DNA of 41,978 nucleotides from Acanthaster planci (taxonomy: Eukaryota; Echinodermata; Asteroidea; Valvatida; Acanthasteridae): assembly GCF_001949145.1 (NCBI RefSeq), contig NW_019091364.1:4053964-4095941 (forward strand), in the 5' to 3' direction. Shown piece by piece: positions 7,001 to 17,010 of the stretch. The position numbers were made by a program, and so were the translations under genes. Each line of letters starts with the position of its first letter. Positions within the stretch are counted from its first letter, which is position 1. A model generated the notes under the pieces. The model searched no databases, was not told the DNA's origin, and saw nothing but the letters and a program-made list of their open reading frames with translations.

Positions 7001-9790
7001 TGCCCGGGCTATAACATCTGGAAAATCACTGCTTTCTGGCATGTCCAGAATGTCCATAACCAGAGCACAGCGAAAGCTTGCTACACATCACCTGTGTTTC
7101 ACCACCGTAAACCCCCTTTGTACCCCAAGATCATCGCCGTAATTTTTCGCAGCTAAGCTGCATCCTTAAAACGCCACTGTAGTATAGGAAGTTGAATATT
7201 CATGCCACCGATGGTGCTTGGTATGATCTGAAAACAATATCAAATCGGACGGAGGCCTTCCTGGGCAGACTTCCTAGTATGTTTTGTGAAGGAAGTGCCC
7301 CTTGAGGGGCGTTGTCTGCAGTGGGGGGACGCTGAATTCAACAAAACTGAAATACATCGGCAATACTAAAAATACACGGAAAGATTCCCTATACATGCTT
7401 GAAACATGACTCACTCATCCAAGGCAAATAATGCACTTCAGCTGGGCCTAGACAGTGTAAATAATTCCACGTGGCCAGCCTCTCCTGACCCAGCCTCGGC
7501 CCTATCAATCACAGGGGCTTACGCTGTATCTGTTCACAGTGCTGGCTTCCCGCATTGGCAATTATCCTGGACAGTGGCCAGCTATATTTGCAAAGGAGGA
7601 AGGAGTAGTTTAGAGGGGAGTAGGTATTGCGTGTATTAACATACATGTACATGTATATTTAGTAGTGTTTTGTGCACAAACATATGAAGATGGTTATGCC
7701 CCCCCCGTTTCAGTCACTGCCAGGGCGAGACCATGATTGACACTCTCTCAAAAAGTAGGAGGGGAAAAGTTAGGAGAAGTCACTGGAGTTCAATCAGGTG
7801 ATGCATGGCAGTTGGTAGAACAATCAGATCACGTGATTTCTGAGGTTGTTAGTTCACGCGCTCTCTCGCCGAAAGGTATTTAATTAAGCAAGTTTCCGTA
7901 AACGGTGTCGAAAATAGGAGATTGTTCAACACCACTTACGATCGCTCGTCAAGAAAGCGGAATTCCTCAGCAAAGGCAGTCCCGGCTTCGTCATCGACAT
8001 TATTGAGAAGCTCCACTTCGAGGTATATTTGGCTGGTGACGTCATCATAAAGGCCGGCACCCGCGGCAACGCCATGTACTTCATAGAGCACGGGACAGTG
8101 AAGATATGTATAAACGAACGAGTAGTGGGTACTCTGCAGGACGGCGACCACTTTGGAGGTTCGTTTAAAAAAATGCACACTCTATACTATAATTAAAAGC
8201 AGGATCATATCAGCTGTCGACATTTTAATTTATCGGGACTGGGAAGAAACATTTAGATTTTCGGCCTCGAGAATCCGCTTCATCTTAGGGCGGATAGGGG
8301 CCTCCAAGAATTTTGCCAGGGGCGTGAGGCTTGTAAGATTTTTTTTTCTTTATGTCCGATTGATTTGGGCAGACGAATGCATAGTTAATGCGTTAAATTG
8401 TTTATGGTGCACTGATATTTATAGAGTATAGGATGCCATCTTTGTTTACGAGTATTGCATTGTTATCTCATCTTTTTTTTTACTGAGGGAGACAGAGCGG
8501 GAAGGGTTGACCCCGCCCCCGTTTTGGGTTAAGTCCCTGCATCTCCTTCCCCACTAACGTCCATCCTCATATTTTTCACAGCTCGAGACCAACCAGCAAT
8601 AGGTGTATCTTTGTGGGGTTTTCAACGATCGGAGATGTTTTTTATCCCTGGTTGTTTCTCTAGAGATCTCCTTGTTGATTGATGAGCGGCGTGTTGCATC
8701 TGTAGTGGCTGCCTCGACCTGTGACCTTTACAGACTCGCCAAGGAAGACTTCCAAGATGGTACTTAATTGTGTTTAATGGATCCTGTATATACTGAGAGT
8801 CTACACTAAAATCTCATTTTTGATTATCAGTGTTTATGTTTCCCCCAGGATTTTTTGTTTTATTTATTTATTATTATTATTATTTTTTTGAGAAAGGCAA
8901 GGATACTTATAAGCTTACGCAAAGAATGTGTATTGTTCTATTTTTAAAGTTCTGGATGAAAATCCCGAAATGCACGCCATTATGGCGAAGGTTGCTAAGG
9001 AAAGGCTGAGCAAAATCGGTACCACCAGCAAGAAAGATGAGGAAATGGAGACAGTATTGGACAGGTAACTTATTCCAGGCGTGTGGATACCGTTTGGGAA
9101 TCATTTCGAATCTCCCTTTCACGCCTATAGGCCTATGCACTCTAGTAGTTCTGCCGCCAAATGCAGTTCATCTAGCTTTTTTCCCTTTATAAACCAAATT
9201 ACTGTGGCAATTTGTTTATTTGTTCGCTCGTCTGTTTCAGCCTTTTTGAAGCATGACGGACACCTTCAGAGGGCATTATTTGAGGTGAATGAATTTGGAG
9301 TAAGCACAAAAGCTTTTATCCAAACCAAATAGCGCCCTCCTGCGGTATCCGTCGTATAGGCTTATGCGCAACGTTTTTGATGGCAGCGCTACACACGTAT
9401 TAAAACCAGGAAATTCACTCGGCATCCTTTTGTCTCGTGAAACGTAGGGAAACAGTTATCGCAGGTTCATAGCATGTTCTCAGTGTTCTCTGGTTGGCCC
9501 AAAGGCGACATTTTGGTTACTAAAAACTGCGTGCAGCTTCTCCAGACCGCGCGGTATTCACCAATTAATTATCATCCTCGTAAAAAGTAGCCAACGCTGA
9601 AGCTTTGATGGGCTCTGGTGTCAGACCTTCCGGTGACATCACTAGTGCACGGAATACATTTTGACTGTGAATTTCATTTTACACACAACCCAAAAGCAAA
9701 AAAAAGTCAGAGAATTGCATTCCATGCATCTCCTTTTGCTTTTGCAGAAACTCGAGCCACAAGGTCACCTTTGCTAGCCCGAGGAAATGA
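930..9790 (+). CDS. HCN: HCN cation channel gene, 12 coding exons, 587 residues
   Basis: Hyperpolarization-activated, cyclic-nucleotide-gated cation channels are tetramers in the plasma membrane that carry Na+/K+ current (Ih). The exons at 930-1017, 1509-1755, 2619-2808, 3480-3631, 3906-3981, 4715-4864, 6056-6274, 6590-6736, 7918-8158, 8664-8759, 8950-9064 and 9748-9790 all have GT-AG borders and join in phase. Domains by approximate residue: HCN domain 60-112, S1 113-135, S2 145-168, S3 188-209, S4 220-245, S5 258-285, pore loop 310-330, S6 335-365, C-linker 375-423, CNBD 424-560. An Asn-Ala-Ser sequon at 302-304 matches the glycosylation site before the pore in mammalian HCNs. Oddities are a GFG filter and only about 30 residues after the CNBD; vertebrate HCNs are mostly 770 residues or longer. 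An in-frame TAG at 921-923 precedes the chosen ATG. Confidence 0.93.
1509..1755 (+). CDS. HCN: HCN coding exon 2 (HCN domain)
   Basis: Encodes residues 30-112. The second half matches the HCN-specific N-terminal domain before S1: ENLFHAAEKDFVKKIYRS, then KALKEEQQRQQ and FVIHPFSNFR, equivalent to the family's KAVE.EQERV and WIIHPYSDFR. RRSSV at 54-58 is a consensus PKA phosphorylation motif. The acceptor is TTTGCCAG at 1501-1508 and the donor GTACTC at 1756. Confidence 0.9.
2619..2808 (+). CDS. HCN: HCN coding exon 3 (S1-S2)
   Basis: Encodes residues 112-175: S1 beginning WYWDLWMILLM and S2 containing DSFFMADIVLNFFTGII, both close to the HCN family pattern (FYWDL, DTFFLIDLVLNFRTGI). The acceptor is TTATTCCAG and the donor GAG|GTAGCA. 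It ends in phase 0 just before the family's conserved (E)IILD segment. Confidence 0.95.
2874..3025 (+). repeat. SINE-like dispersed repeat, copy A (HCN intron 3)
   Basis: Shares blocks such as AAGCTGGACCAAGAGAGGGT, a GTCAGAACT...GCTGGTT segment, CACGCGTTAC and CCGACCAAC.TGGCTC with 25627-25823, and in reverse complement with 6867-7010. The three copies are co-linear but diverged. There is no coding capacity. A tRNA-derived head or an A-rich tail is not obvious, so the class is uncertain. Confidence 0.75.
3179..3203 (+). pseudogene. Partial copy of the start of HCN exon 4
   Basis: TCATCTTAGATCGTAAA (3182-3198) is identical to the first bases of the real exon at 3481-3497. It follows TTTCCAG at 3171-3177, which could act as an acceptor. 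Read in the same phase it gives RIILDRKTL, which is nearer the family motif IILD than the functional exon, but the frame then loses similarity and stops after about 35 codons. A remnant of an exon duplication is the simplest reading. Confidence 0.5.
3480..3631 (+). CDS. HCN: HCN coding exon 4 (S2-S3 loop, S3, start of S4)
   Basis: Encodes residues 176-225 and two bases of codon 226. It begins VILDRKAIASNYLRGWF and continues LVDLPSSFPMDY, matching the family motif IILD...YL.SWF.VD...S.P.DY. The acceptor is CTCCGCAG and the donor AA|GTAGGA. The in-frame TAG just past the border is part of the donor. A 17-bp exact copy of the start of this exon lies upstream in the intron at 3182-3198. Confidence 0.93.
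3906..3981 (+). CDS. HCN: HCN coding exon 5 (S4 voltage sensor)
   Basis: Encodes residues 226-251: basic residues at every third position, ILSVFRLLRLTRLLRYIHR, then LEE. With the end of the previous exon, S4 carries eight Lys/Arg in the HCN arrangement, including the ILS interruption where other voltage sensors keep a positive charge. The acceptor is TTCCAACCAG and the donor GAG|GTACAA. It ends in phase 0. Confidence 0.95.
4508..4518. repeat. Homopolymer C tract
   Basis: Run of eleven C in HCN intron 5. Confidence 0.9.
4715..4864 (+). CDS. HCN: HCN coding exon 6 (S4-S5 linker, S5, outer vestibule)
   Basis: Encodes residues 252-301. S5 contains the HCN signature HWNGCVQFLVPFFQGFP followed by DSW, equivalent to HWDGCLQFLVPMLQDFP in vertebrate HCNs. 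The acceptor is CCTCCTTTCAG and the donor GAG|GTCAGT. Both borders are phase 0. Confidence 0.96.
5831..5930 (+). repeat. 35-bp tandem repeat, about 2.9 units
   Basis: Units start at 5831, 5866 and 5901. The core AAGGTACGGTTTAGTAACTC is identical in all three and the first unit differs by one base (TCGG versus TCCG). It lies in the intron just before the pore exon of the HCN gene. Confidence 0.95.
6056..6274 (+). CDS. HCN: HCN coding exon 7 (pore loop and S6)
   Basis: Encodes residues 302-374. It opens with the sequon NAS (302-304), then the pore helix FFKAICHML, the filter SIGFG (322-326) and QHPP, then S6 with GATFYALFIGH. HCN channels normally have CIGYG here; the Phe and the Ser in place of Cys are unusual. 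The intron before it contains the 35-bp tandem repeat. The acceptor is ATTGTCAG and the donor AAA|GTAGGA. Confidence 0.96.
6590..6736 (+). CDS. HCN: HCN coding exon 8 (C-linker)
   Basis: Encodes residues 375-423, the A'-D' helices of the C-linker that couple the CNBD to the gate: VKEYMRYRKIP, YYEHRYQRKYFDED and LREQSAPLRK align gap-free with the HCN pattern VEQYM.FHKLP, YYEHRYQGK.FDE and LSEPLRE. The acceptor is ACCGACAG, with a weak pyrimidine tract further upstream, and the donor GTACGT is strong. The acceptor is fixed by the gap-free alignment. Confidence 0.93.
6867..7010 (-). repeat. SINE-like dispersed repeat, copy B (HCN intron 8)
   Basis: Reverse-complement copy of the repeat at 25627-25823: TCCGTTTTGAGCAGAAGCACC, then a T.ACCA.TTGA segment, GGTCGGG, and GTGAACCA.GC..AGTG. 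It lies antisense to the host gene. Confidence 0.75.
7918..8158 (+). CDS. HCN: HCN coding exon 9 (CNBD beta-roll)
   Basis: Encodes residues 424-503 and the first base of 504. It covers the end of the C-linker and the first beta strands of the CNBD, including FEVYLAGDVIIKAGTRGNAMYF, IEHGTVKI and DGDHFG. The family pattern is FEVF.PGD.IIREGT.G.KMYFI.HG...... D G.YFGE. The acceptor AAAATAG has a poor pyrimidine tract, but the frame and alignment support it. The donor is GTTCGT, a weaker match. Confidence 0.92.
8664..8759 (+). CDS. HCN: HCN coding exon 10 (phosphate-binding cassette)
   Basis: Encodes residues 504-535: E504 ISLLIDERRVASV, then CDLYRLAKEDFQD. E504 and R513 correspond to the ribose- and phosphate-binding Glu and Arg of HCN2 (E582, R591), so cyclic nucleotide binding should be retained. 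Two other contact positions differ: Ser506 in place of Cys584 and Val514 in place of Thr592. The acceptor is TTTCTCTAG and the donor GTACTT. Confidence 0.93.
8950..9064 (+). CDS. HCN: HCN coding exon 11 (C-helix of the CNBD)
   Basis: Encodes residues 536-573 and two bases of 574. It begins VLDENPEMHAIMAKVA, then KERLSKIG, matching the family's VLEEYP.MRR.FE.VA.DRLDRIGKKN. R554 corresponds to the C-helix Arg (R632 in HCN2) that contacts the bound nucleotide. The acceptor is TATTTTTAAAG and the donor AG|GTAACT. Confidence 0.92.
9748..9790 (+). CDS. HCN: HCN coding exon 12 (short C-terminus and stop)
   Basis: The acceptor TTTTGCTTTTGCAG is strong. Joined in phase, the exon completes Arg574 and adds NSSHKVTFASPRK before the TGA at 9788-9790. 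The protein therefore ends about 30 residues after the C-helix and lacks the long C-terminal tail and terminal SNL motif of vertebrate HCNs. Alternative splicing to a longer tail is possible, but no other downstream exon with coding character was seen. Confidence 0.75.
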
Positions 9791-10035
9791 CTTCTATTAT
9801 TTCACAACCACAACACCAGGAAGAAATCCTGCATGAAAATCAAAGCTACCCAACACCGGCATCGTCAGACAGCATGATTTGTGTACAATCTTTCGTGAAA
9901 TTAGTTTTGAAATTTGATACGGTGCCATGCAGGGCTTTTTGTGTGAACAAAATTTTAAACTATTCCACAGGCCTTTGTTAATCTAAAAGATAATCATATA
10001 AATTCCTTGAAATAAATAAAAGCGACACTTAAGGT
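9791..10035 (+). terminator. HCN 3' UTR with poly(A) signals
   Basis: Two overlapping AATAAA hexamers at 10011-10016 and 10015-10020 lie about 220 bases after the stop codon. They are the first good polyadenylation signals downstream of the gene. Confidence 0.5.
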
Positions 10036-11161
10036 CAGATATCAAAAAATAAAACATCTTTACGAATAGCTATGCACATTGTAGGCCTACATTATCCAAA
10101 CTCGATGGTGCATGGACTATGAATAATTTGCTAAGAGAATACATGAACAATAAACTCACACCAACGTTTATTTTTTTTTTCTCCAGTCAGCATTGTGAGG
10201 TCAGTTTAATACACTTAGCGCCCCTTTCAATTCGCAATTTCCACTCCGTTATTATTGATGGAGCACGGAAGACCTTGACAATAATCAGGAAAGCCAGGCA
10301 GGTTATACTCAAGACGCTCGATCGATAATGGCGCGTTATATATCAATTTATGGTGGCGCTTGAATGGGTGAAATTTTCTCCCGCTCCGCGGTGCTGCGAA
10401 AGGTCGCCCAGAAATTTTCCGGTTCGCCATAATGTGTGCAGGAAATGTGACACAATTCCCGTGCATAATCACGCATGACTGTGTTTTTCATTCACGTTTA
10501 GCACCTTGTTGCTTAAGCCTTCGTTGTGTTTTTTTTTTAAATGAACAGGGTTTGTGCAGCTGATACAGGAATCAATTTCATGGAGTGAAGAAGCTTTCAT
10601 TTTCATTCATCATCGGGATCACAAAAGTGCACGTTAATAGCTGAATGTACTGTAAATAAATAGTTCAACGGACATGGCTTTTCGTTTCGAGCATCGAGCT
10701 TGGCTGTTTCTTAAATAGCGTGTTTGGTTGATACACCCTCAAAACATTTTATACCGCAGATATTTTGGAATGATAAATGTTTACACAATCATTACCAAGT
10801 CGTGTACACGGTGCCAGCTACAAAATATTTACAGATTAACGCGATTAATATCGCAGTGATCGTAATGGTATACCCGTAAGGATAGTGTTGGTTTGTTTCT
10901 GTTTTCATGTTTTAGAAGGCTTAACGTGCTCAACTGAAAACCCTTTCGAAAGCTATCGCTTCGTACTTGGTTTCCCGTGTCCCAACTTCACGCTTTCGAA
11001 GGAACACTTGACGCCTATCGGCGTCGGTCTGAGCCACGGAAACGTTGAAATGTGGGATCTGATTGAGAGAGATGGAGCTCGAAACGAGTCTGACTGTCAT
11101 AGTTGAGAGCATTACAAGGCTGCGGGGCCTCAGTGGCGTACCCAGGATTTTGTTTGCGTGG

Positions 11162-11178
11162 GTGTGTGTGTGTGTGTG
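11162..11178. repeat. (GT)n microsatellite
   Basis: About eight GT dinucleotides followed by a run of G. Confidence 0.9.
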
Positions 11179-11355
11179 AGGGGGGGGTCGATTATTTACA
11201 CCCTCCGGATAGCTCACGATGCTTAACCCCCTCCCCAGCTTGTGCCAAAAGGGACTGGGATGTATATTAGAGCATGCCCAGTGGTTTGAGATGGAGGTGT
11301 ATGATCTTCGTTTTCCAGAAAAAAATAAACATGAGGGAGGGAAGGAATGCGCAAT

Positions 11356-12178
11356 AGTCGTACGAGTCGGTAAATTTTATGACTCAAGTTGAGTTGAGTC
11401 ATAAAAAAGGCAGTTATTCGAATCATTTTGCTGTCGAATCGAGTCCAGTATTCAGCTCAGCTAGTCTGTTGGAGTCACTAATAATTGAACACAATGCAAC
11501 AATAAGCAAACGAGAAGCAGTGATTTTTGGCCTTTTTATTCACATATGGATGACATCACATCTCACTCTTCATGGAAATAAAAAGGGTGCCAGTGATTTC
11601 CCTCCAGTGAAGGAGGCAAAATTTGATCCATGAAAACAACACGACAACCGAATTGTAATACGATGCAATTATGATTCTTAATATGTAAATGTGAACCTCA
11701 GTCAATTTGCGTTTTGAAATCAAAAGCTATTTTTTGAGAAATTAGGGCATAAATTTAGCTATAGGCTATCCCTAAGACAAAGATGAAACCACGAATTGAG
11801 AAATACATTTTACTGTTGTTCCGGGCTAGCATTACACGCTACAGAACCACAAAGTGGGAGTCCGTGACATATTCGCTGCACCATAGAAGAAGGGCAATGT
11901 AGGTTATGGGTCTATATAGCATGTGGTATTCTCGAGATGTGTATACAATGAACGGGCATCATGAGAAATTAGAAAACATTTCTTGCAAAGCTTGTTTTTT
12001 ATATCAGAACTTGATCCTATTACTTTTCACTCGATTCCAGTTTCTGATGAGGGACTCGAGCCGAGTTATTTGCTCGCAGTGAATCAAGTCTAGCCGTGTT
12101 ATTTACCCGACGGGATTTGAGTAGGGGTCGCCAGAAATTTTGACTTGAGTTGTCACTGACTCGAGTCATTAAAACTTC
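11356..12178. repeat. Possible degenerate element with ACTCGAGTC-type ends
   Basis: Both ends carry clusters of degenerate GACTCGAGTC words: GACTCAAGTTGAGTTGAGTC near 11381-11400 and GACTCGAGTCAT at 12158-12169, with further variants inside. The left end (TTTTATGACTCAAGTT) resembles the reverse complement of the right end (TTTTAATGACTCGAGTC). This suggests a TIR element, but no target duplication or coding sequence was found. Confidence 0.35.
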
Positions 12179-12483
12179 CGAATGCTCTATTGTAGGTCAC
12201 CGAAGAGAGTTGTTTCAATCCCAGAAACACACGGAGCGTTGGAGGTACAGCTGCAGATGTTGGGATTCTGAACACATTTCGCGCAGAATTACAGCATTTT
12301 AAACGTACTGTGTCGGTGTCCTTACCTCAAAGGCAGTAGCGGCGGAGAGAGTGGTAGAACACGGGTTGAGACTTAGTGAAAGAGAAACCACGACAGCACA
12401 TAGTATACCAAAACCGGAACAGTAAAGTACATCATACATGCACACCAGGGATAGTGAAAATAGATCAGTTATGAATTGTACAA

Positions 12484-12504
12484 AATAATAATAATAATAA
12501 TAAT
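12484..12504. repeat. (AAT)n microsatellite
   Basis: About seven AAT units. Confidence 0.9.
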
Positions 12505-15500
12505 ATGTGGTTATTACATTTAGTGTTTTATCTATGATATCGACTGCTATCTTGTAGTGTCCCAACAACAACTGAACTTAAAACGGGGCAAAAGTCGTAT
12601 TGTTGAAACGGGAAACGCCCTGGCAGTCGGCCACAGGTGTCTGTCCATTATGGGTTATTTCGTCTGTCAGTAATGCACCGTCGCCAGTGCGCATGCAGTC
12701 GCCAGGACCCCTCCCCCGCTCTCGAAAGAATGGTTCCAGAACAAGATATCCTCATGCGCTTAATGTCGTGTGGCGTCAACGCCTGCGAGGAATATTATAG
12801 ATATGGATAAGTCCGTTATTTAATGCCTTCAGCATCCCTCCCGTCATTTACTATACTCGCGGTGACATTAAACCTGTGACACTAATGAGATAATACCTTC
12901 TTGCATGTCCAGAATCGGCTCGTCACGAATTCTGAACGACTCAGTTGGCAATCCTGGTCTATCACATTTAACTACTTTTCTACATCGCCTCTGTAAATAC
13001 AGCCGTTGCTCGCGTTATTGCATACACCGACTTCTACCTTGTCCCATCACATTCGACGTATTTCAGTCGCCATAGCTCGTTTTGCCGTAGAGCTCGAGGT
13101 CTCATACATTGGAATAATGCTTGTCTGTGATCGACTGGCCAAAAAATCGCCCGTGACAATTTCCAGGCTTCTTTTCGCCGCAAGCCCATGTGATGAGGGC
13201 GGAACATCGTGAAGGATCAGCTCGTCTGAAGAGCTGTGAGGAAGAAGATCGGCGCCGTTGAGAATAAAGATTAAGCCTTTTCTTTGTGCAGAGACAGACA
13301 GCGAGGGTAAGGGAAATTGGGGCTCGAAGAGGGAAAAAATGGACACAAGGAATGAACACAGCCAATATTACACTGGAAAACAGGAATGCTGCCTTTAGAT
13401 TAATCTACGTGCGTATAAATTCAGTGGTGTGGGAATTTCATAGAGTACTTCAGGGTTTCGATAACCGCAGCAATCATCATCAAAATTGACTTTAAAATAC
13501 TTACAAAAATGTCCAATAACCTTGCTTCCAAGAACTTGATTATTTTTCCTGCTCTTATCCTTTTACTCATAATTTAAATTAATGTCGTTATTTATTTTTC
13601 CCTGTTTGTTTAAAACAATACAGTGTAGCTTCGATTTCAATTCAAGGTGGTCGACCTGTGGTATAACTGTATAGTTGGTGTATTTGGATGGCTTCACTGG
13701 CACAACCACGACCTAGGATTGCCGCGTGTGCTGGGTGTAACTTGGAAGCGAGTGTGGGGATTGTTGGGCTGGAGTAGCTTGTATACCTCCACGGTTGAAG
13801 ACACTCGCACGCACCCAACCGAAGGATCAAAGATTCGCCTTGTCGATTAGTTGACTCACTGACGCATCCCACGTGTCCGCCCCACCAAACAGACTTCAAT
13901 CATAGATTGAACATGACCAGCCGAACTCGGAAATGTTTACCCTGTCCTGACGAGATTGGTGTAAACAAACCAGTCGCCCATTGCGACTTCATCAGGTATC
14001 CGCTGTCTGGACTTGCTCATAATATCTGCCAGTCAGTGAAAATGCAAGACACTCCGAAAAGGAGGCTCAATTTCCGGAACAGAATACTGCATGGAGCACT
14101 TCCGTGACAATGGGCAGGAATTCAGCGACTGACGGGAGAAACAGTACCATGCTCAGTCCAATTTCCGTCGAGGCTGGGATCGTTCACGATATTCTTGCGC
14201 GCGTTCGTTTTTATGGCCCGCAGCTTGAAGGCCGGATGTTGGCTATAAATGCGGATGAAGAAAATGAACTCCCCCTTGCCACGAGGAGAGATGCTGTAAC
14301 CACAGGGGACATATCTACTCTTTCCACTTTATTGCAAACAATCTGAGCAACAAATTATTAGAGGTTATAACCGTGGCGTTGAATATTAAAACATTTGCAA
14401 TATCTGCATGCTTGGTGTCAACGTCTATAGCTTTCACGAAACAGGGGTTTACATCAAGGAGATTGAGTAAGGCGTGAAGGGGACCGAAATCAAGGATATG
14501 CCCTGGGAAAATGTTGAAGGTTGTTGAGTCATTTTCCTTGATTCCGTTTAGAGCTAGCTATAAAGTTTTACACAAATATCAAAAATATCATAAACATAAA
14601 CACACACTTTTATTGAAATGGTTAGGTGCTTTTCATGTGAGTACGTTTCGAAAGTAAAACAAACACACTTATGAAGGAAACTACCCAATCAAACAAACAC
14701 ACAACCCCGGCCAAAATATAAAAACATACCAAAAACAAATATAAAGCTGAAACAAAAAACTAACAAAAACCAATCCATACCAAACAAACAGTTCCTTTTC
14801 CGCGTAATTGCAATTTGCAACGGCTGCTGTTCATCATGATTTATCATTCGTCATTATTATTCATCAACTCTTCAGAGCTGCAAGTTTTACTCCTGATTCC
14901 AATGGAGACACAAGGTGAGATTTTCCATTTCATCCTTCTCAGGATGAATATGTCTTTCACAATGGCTGACATTCGTCAGACGGGAAACGAGCATTCTACA
15001 TATTTCAGCATTTGATTTTATGCTGACTCGTGACACGCGATCTGCCGCAATGCAGGGCTGCTTTTTACATCTGCCACTGTGTGGAATTTGCATTAACCAG
15101 GTGTTCCAGTCTGCCTGCAGGCGTGTTTGAGCACCATCAATCATGGATTGCACGCGCCCAGTATAAATAAGCATATTGGTCAACAGCAACACCGCGCTTT
15201 GAAAGTATGATCTTTACCCGCCCATATGAGATTTGCCCTTCTTTCGCTTCCCGGCCGACAACGCGTCTTTTTCAGCTGACTGGAATTAGAATTTCACATT
15301 ATACTGCAATCATATGCCACTACTTCTTACCAGTTAGGCCATCATCACCAACATTGAAATTTTTCGTATTTCCGTAAAGTTCTGCTTTCAGTTAAATTGA
15401 ATTTATTCCCCAGTGCACCACTTCATTTTATGATATACGTGTAGGACTCGAAAGGGCTCGAATACAAAATGTGGTTCCTACTCTGTTTCTGCCTATAGGA

Positions 15501-15737
15501 TGGATTTCCAGCAATTTTGTTCTAGAATTTTACTTTCCTTTTGGCGAATGCCCCTGTCCATTTTATGGTATATTCCTTGTACGTGCACATTGTCCAAAAG
15601 AATCTTGTGATGAGGACTTGTCGCGCGCGTGGCGAGCCGCGGGCGCACAGACTCTTGACCAATCAGAATCGATTAAACTATCTCATATTCAGGTGCCAGC
15701 GTGTGATTTACGCAGCGGGCATTTTCACTTCTCAGTG

Positions 15738-15742
15738 GGCAT
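15738..15742. repeat. Target-site duplication GGCAT, left side
   Basis: Identical to GGCAT at 23979-23983, immediately outside the two LTR ends. BEL/Pao integrases usually leave 4-6-bp duplications. Confidence 0.75.
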
Positions 15743-16259
15743 GGTAATGTCGACTTGCCAGACTTGTTATTGTCATGATTTGTATATGGCGCCCCTATTT
15801 GTTCATTCACAAGATGTAGGTCAACGGTTGCGCGCATGTTGTACTTTCATGTCATTGTCACAAAAGGTTAATGTTAAATTCTACACCCAACACATTCGGT
15901 ATATATTAGGTATAAATTGTTATAAGTCATAAAATTTAAACCTTGAAGAGTTCACTCCAAGTAACCTTGGGGCATTTGGCGAGGTTAAAAGGTATTAATT
16001 TGGGGGAACATTTGGGCACAGAATCAAACTTTATTGGATCGCTTCATTGAGTGTACGTGTATAGGGTTGAAATGTATGTTTGTTGGATTGTTATTCATTA
16101 CCCACTTTGGTTTATAACAGTGAACCGCACAACCGCTACACATTGTTAGACAGCATTCCACCTTTTGACAGTGTTTATGGCTTCGATTGGAAGTGGAGAA
16201 ATAAACAGAGAGTTCAGGTAAAGAGTTTAGACAGTCTACTCCCCATGTAGTAAGCTGCA
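15743..16259 (+). repeat. 5' LTR of the BEL/Pao element
   Basis: 517 bp. It matches the 3' LTR throughout, for example CTTGCCAGACTTGTTATT, GTTCATTCACAAGAT, TACTTTCATGTCATTGTCA, TTTGGGGCATTTGGCGAGG-type blocks and CACACATTGTTAGACA-type blocks. It lacks the TIR element and the LINE found in the 3' copy, and so shows both empty sites. Confidence 0.88.
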
Positions 16260-16331
16260 TAGAGGTTCACGGTTTTCTGGGACTAGCTGTGAGTGCACAC
16301 AAGTGTACAACATAGTATTTGTAAGTTATAA

Positions 16332-16487
16332 ATGGCAGATGCAGTTACATCAACACCAGCACCAGAGAAAGACACTGTCAGTAATTTTGGATCGGTGAAG
16401 TCGGCACAATCAGAGAAGTCAGATAAGAATACAAGGAAAACAAACGCACCGAATCAACCTGTTCAGGATGACAATATGAGTGTATGA
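16332..16487 (+). pseudogene. BEL/Pao gag, N-terminal fragment
   Basis: ATG at 16332 opens a 51-codon frame (MADAVTSTPAPEKD...) that ends at a TGA at 16485. It is the first ATG after the 5' LTR, and its Ser/Lys/Glu-rich start is like BEL gag N-termini. The following 500 bases keep gag-like composition in broken frames. Confidence 0.6.
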
Positions 16488-17010
16488 ATGTGGATCAGTG
16501 ATATCGAACAGATCAATGCGAGGTTTATGTAGTATTGCGTCAATTGAAAAATATAGAGAAGCGAAGGCCAGGCTTGAAATTGCTGAGAAAGGAACAGCTG
16601 AAAAGAATGCTGAAAGAACAGGATTAACAGAGAATAACGCTTGAGATGAACTTGAAGCAGGGGGTGATGCCACAGAAGACAAACCGGATGTCAAGTAAGC
16701 GGTAGATGCAAGTGAAGAAGTCACAAGCAATGCTCCGGCAGTCAACGGTCACGATCGAGCGCAGGCCGACATGAATGGTGTTAGTGGCATTACAACATTT
16801 CCTTCAAATAGTACAGGGGAGAGTGCTGCATCACCTGCAGTAGCCTCAAAGAATATTGGGCATCTGTGACACGTTTTGAGACAAACATTGGCTCTGAGCT
16901 GACTGATGCACGCACAAGATGACTTACCTGGTACAGTACTGTTGCAGTAAGGCCGAGGAGAGCGTCGAAAACTGCATACCGACGGAACCCCCGCTGGTTA
17001 CAAGACTGCA

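Larger units (their letters stand above)
10036..15737. other. Intergenic stretch with no supportable gene
   Basis: The open frames here are short, lack recognisable domains and are not framed by convincing splice sites. The stretch contains a (GT)n tract at 11162-11178 followed by a G run, an (AAT)n tract at 12484-12504, and the possible degenerate element at 11356-12178. Moderately long frames at 13047-13346 (-), 13642-13899 (-) and 13907-14346 (+) were read and show no known motif. Confidence 0.5.

Noticed and set aside
13047-13365. Two overlapping minus frames (99 and 87 codons)
   Set aside because: Low-information Ser/Leu-rich sequences with no motif, splice context or promoter signal.
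15471-15932. 153-codon plus frame
   Set aside because: It runs across the left border of the BEL element into its 5' LTR and has no domain, so it is a chance frame.
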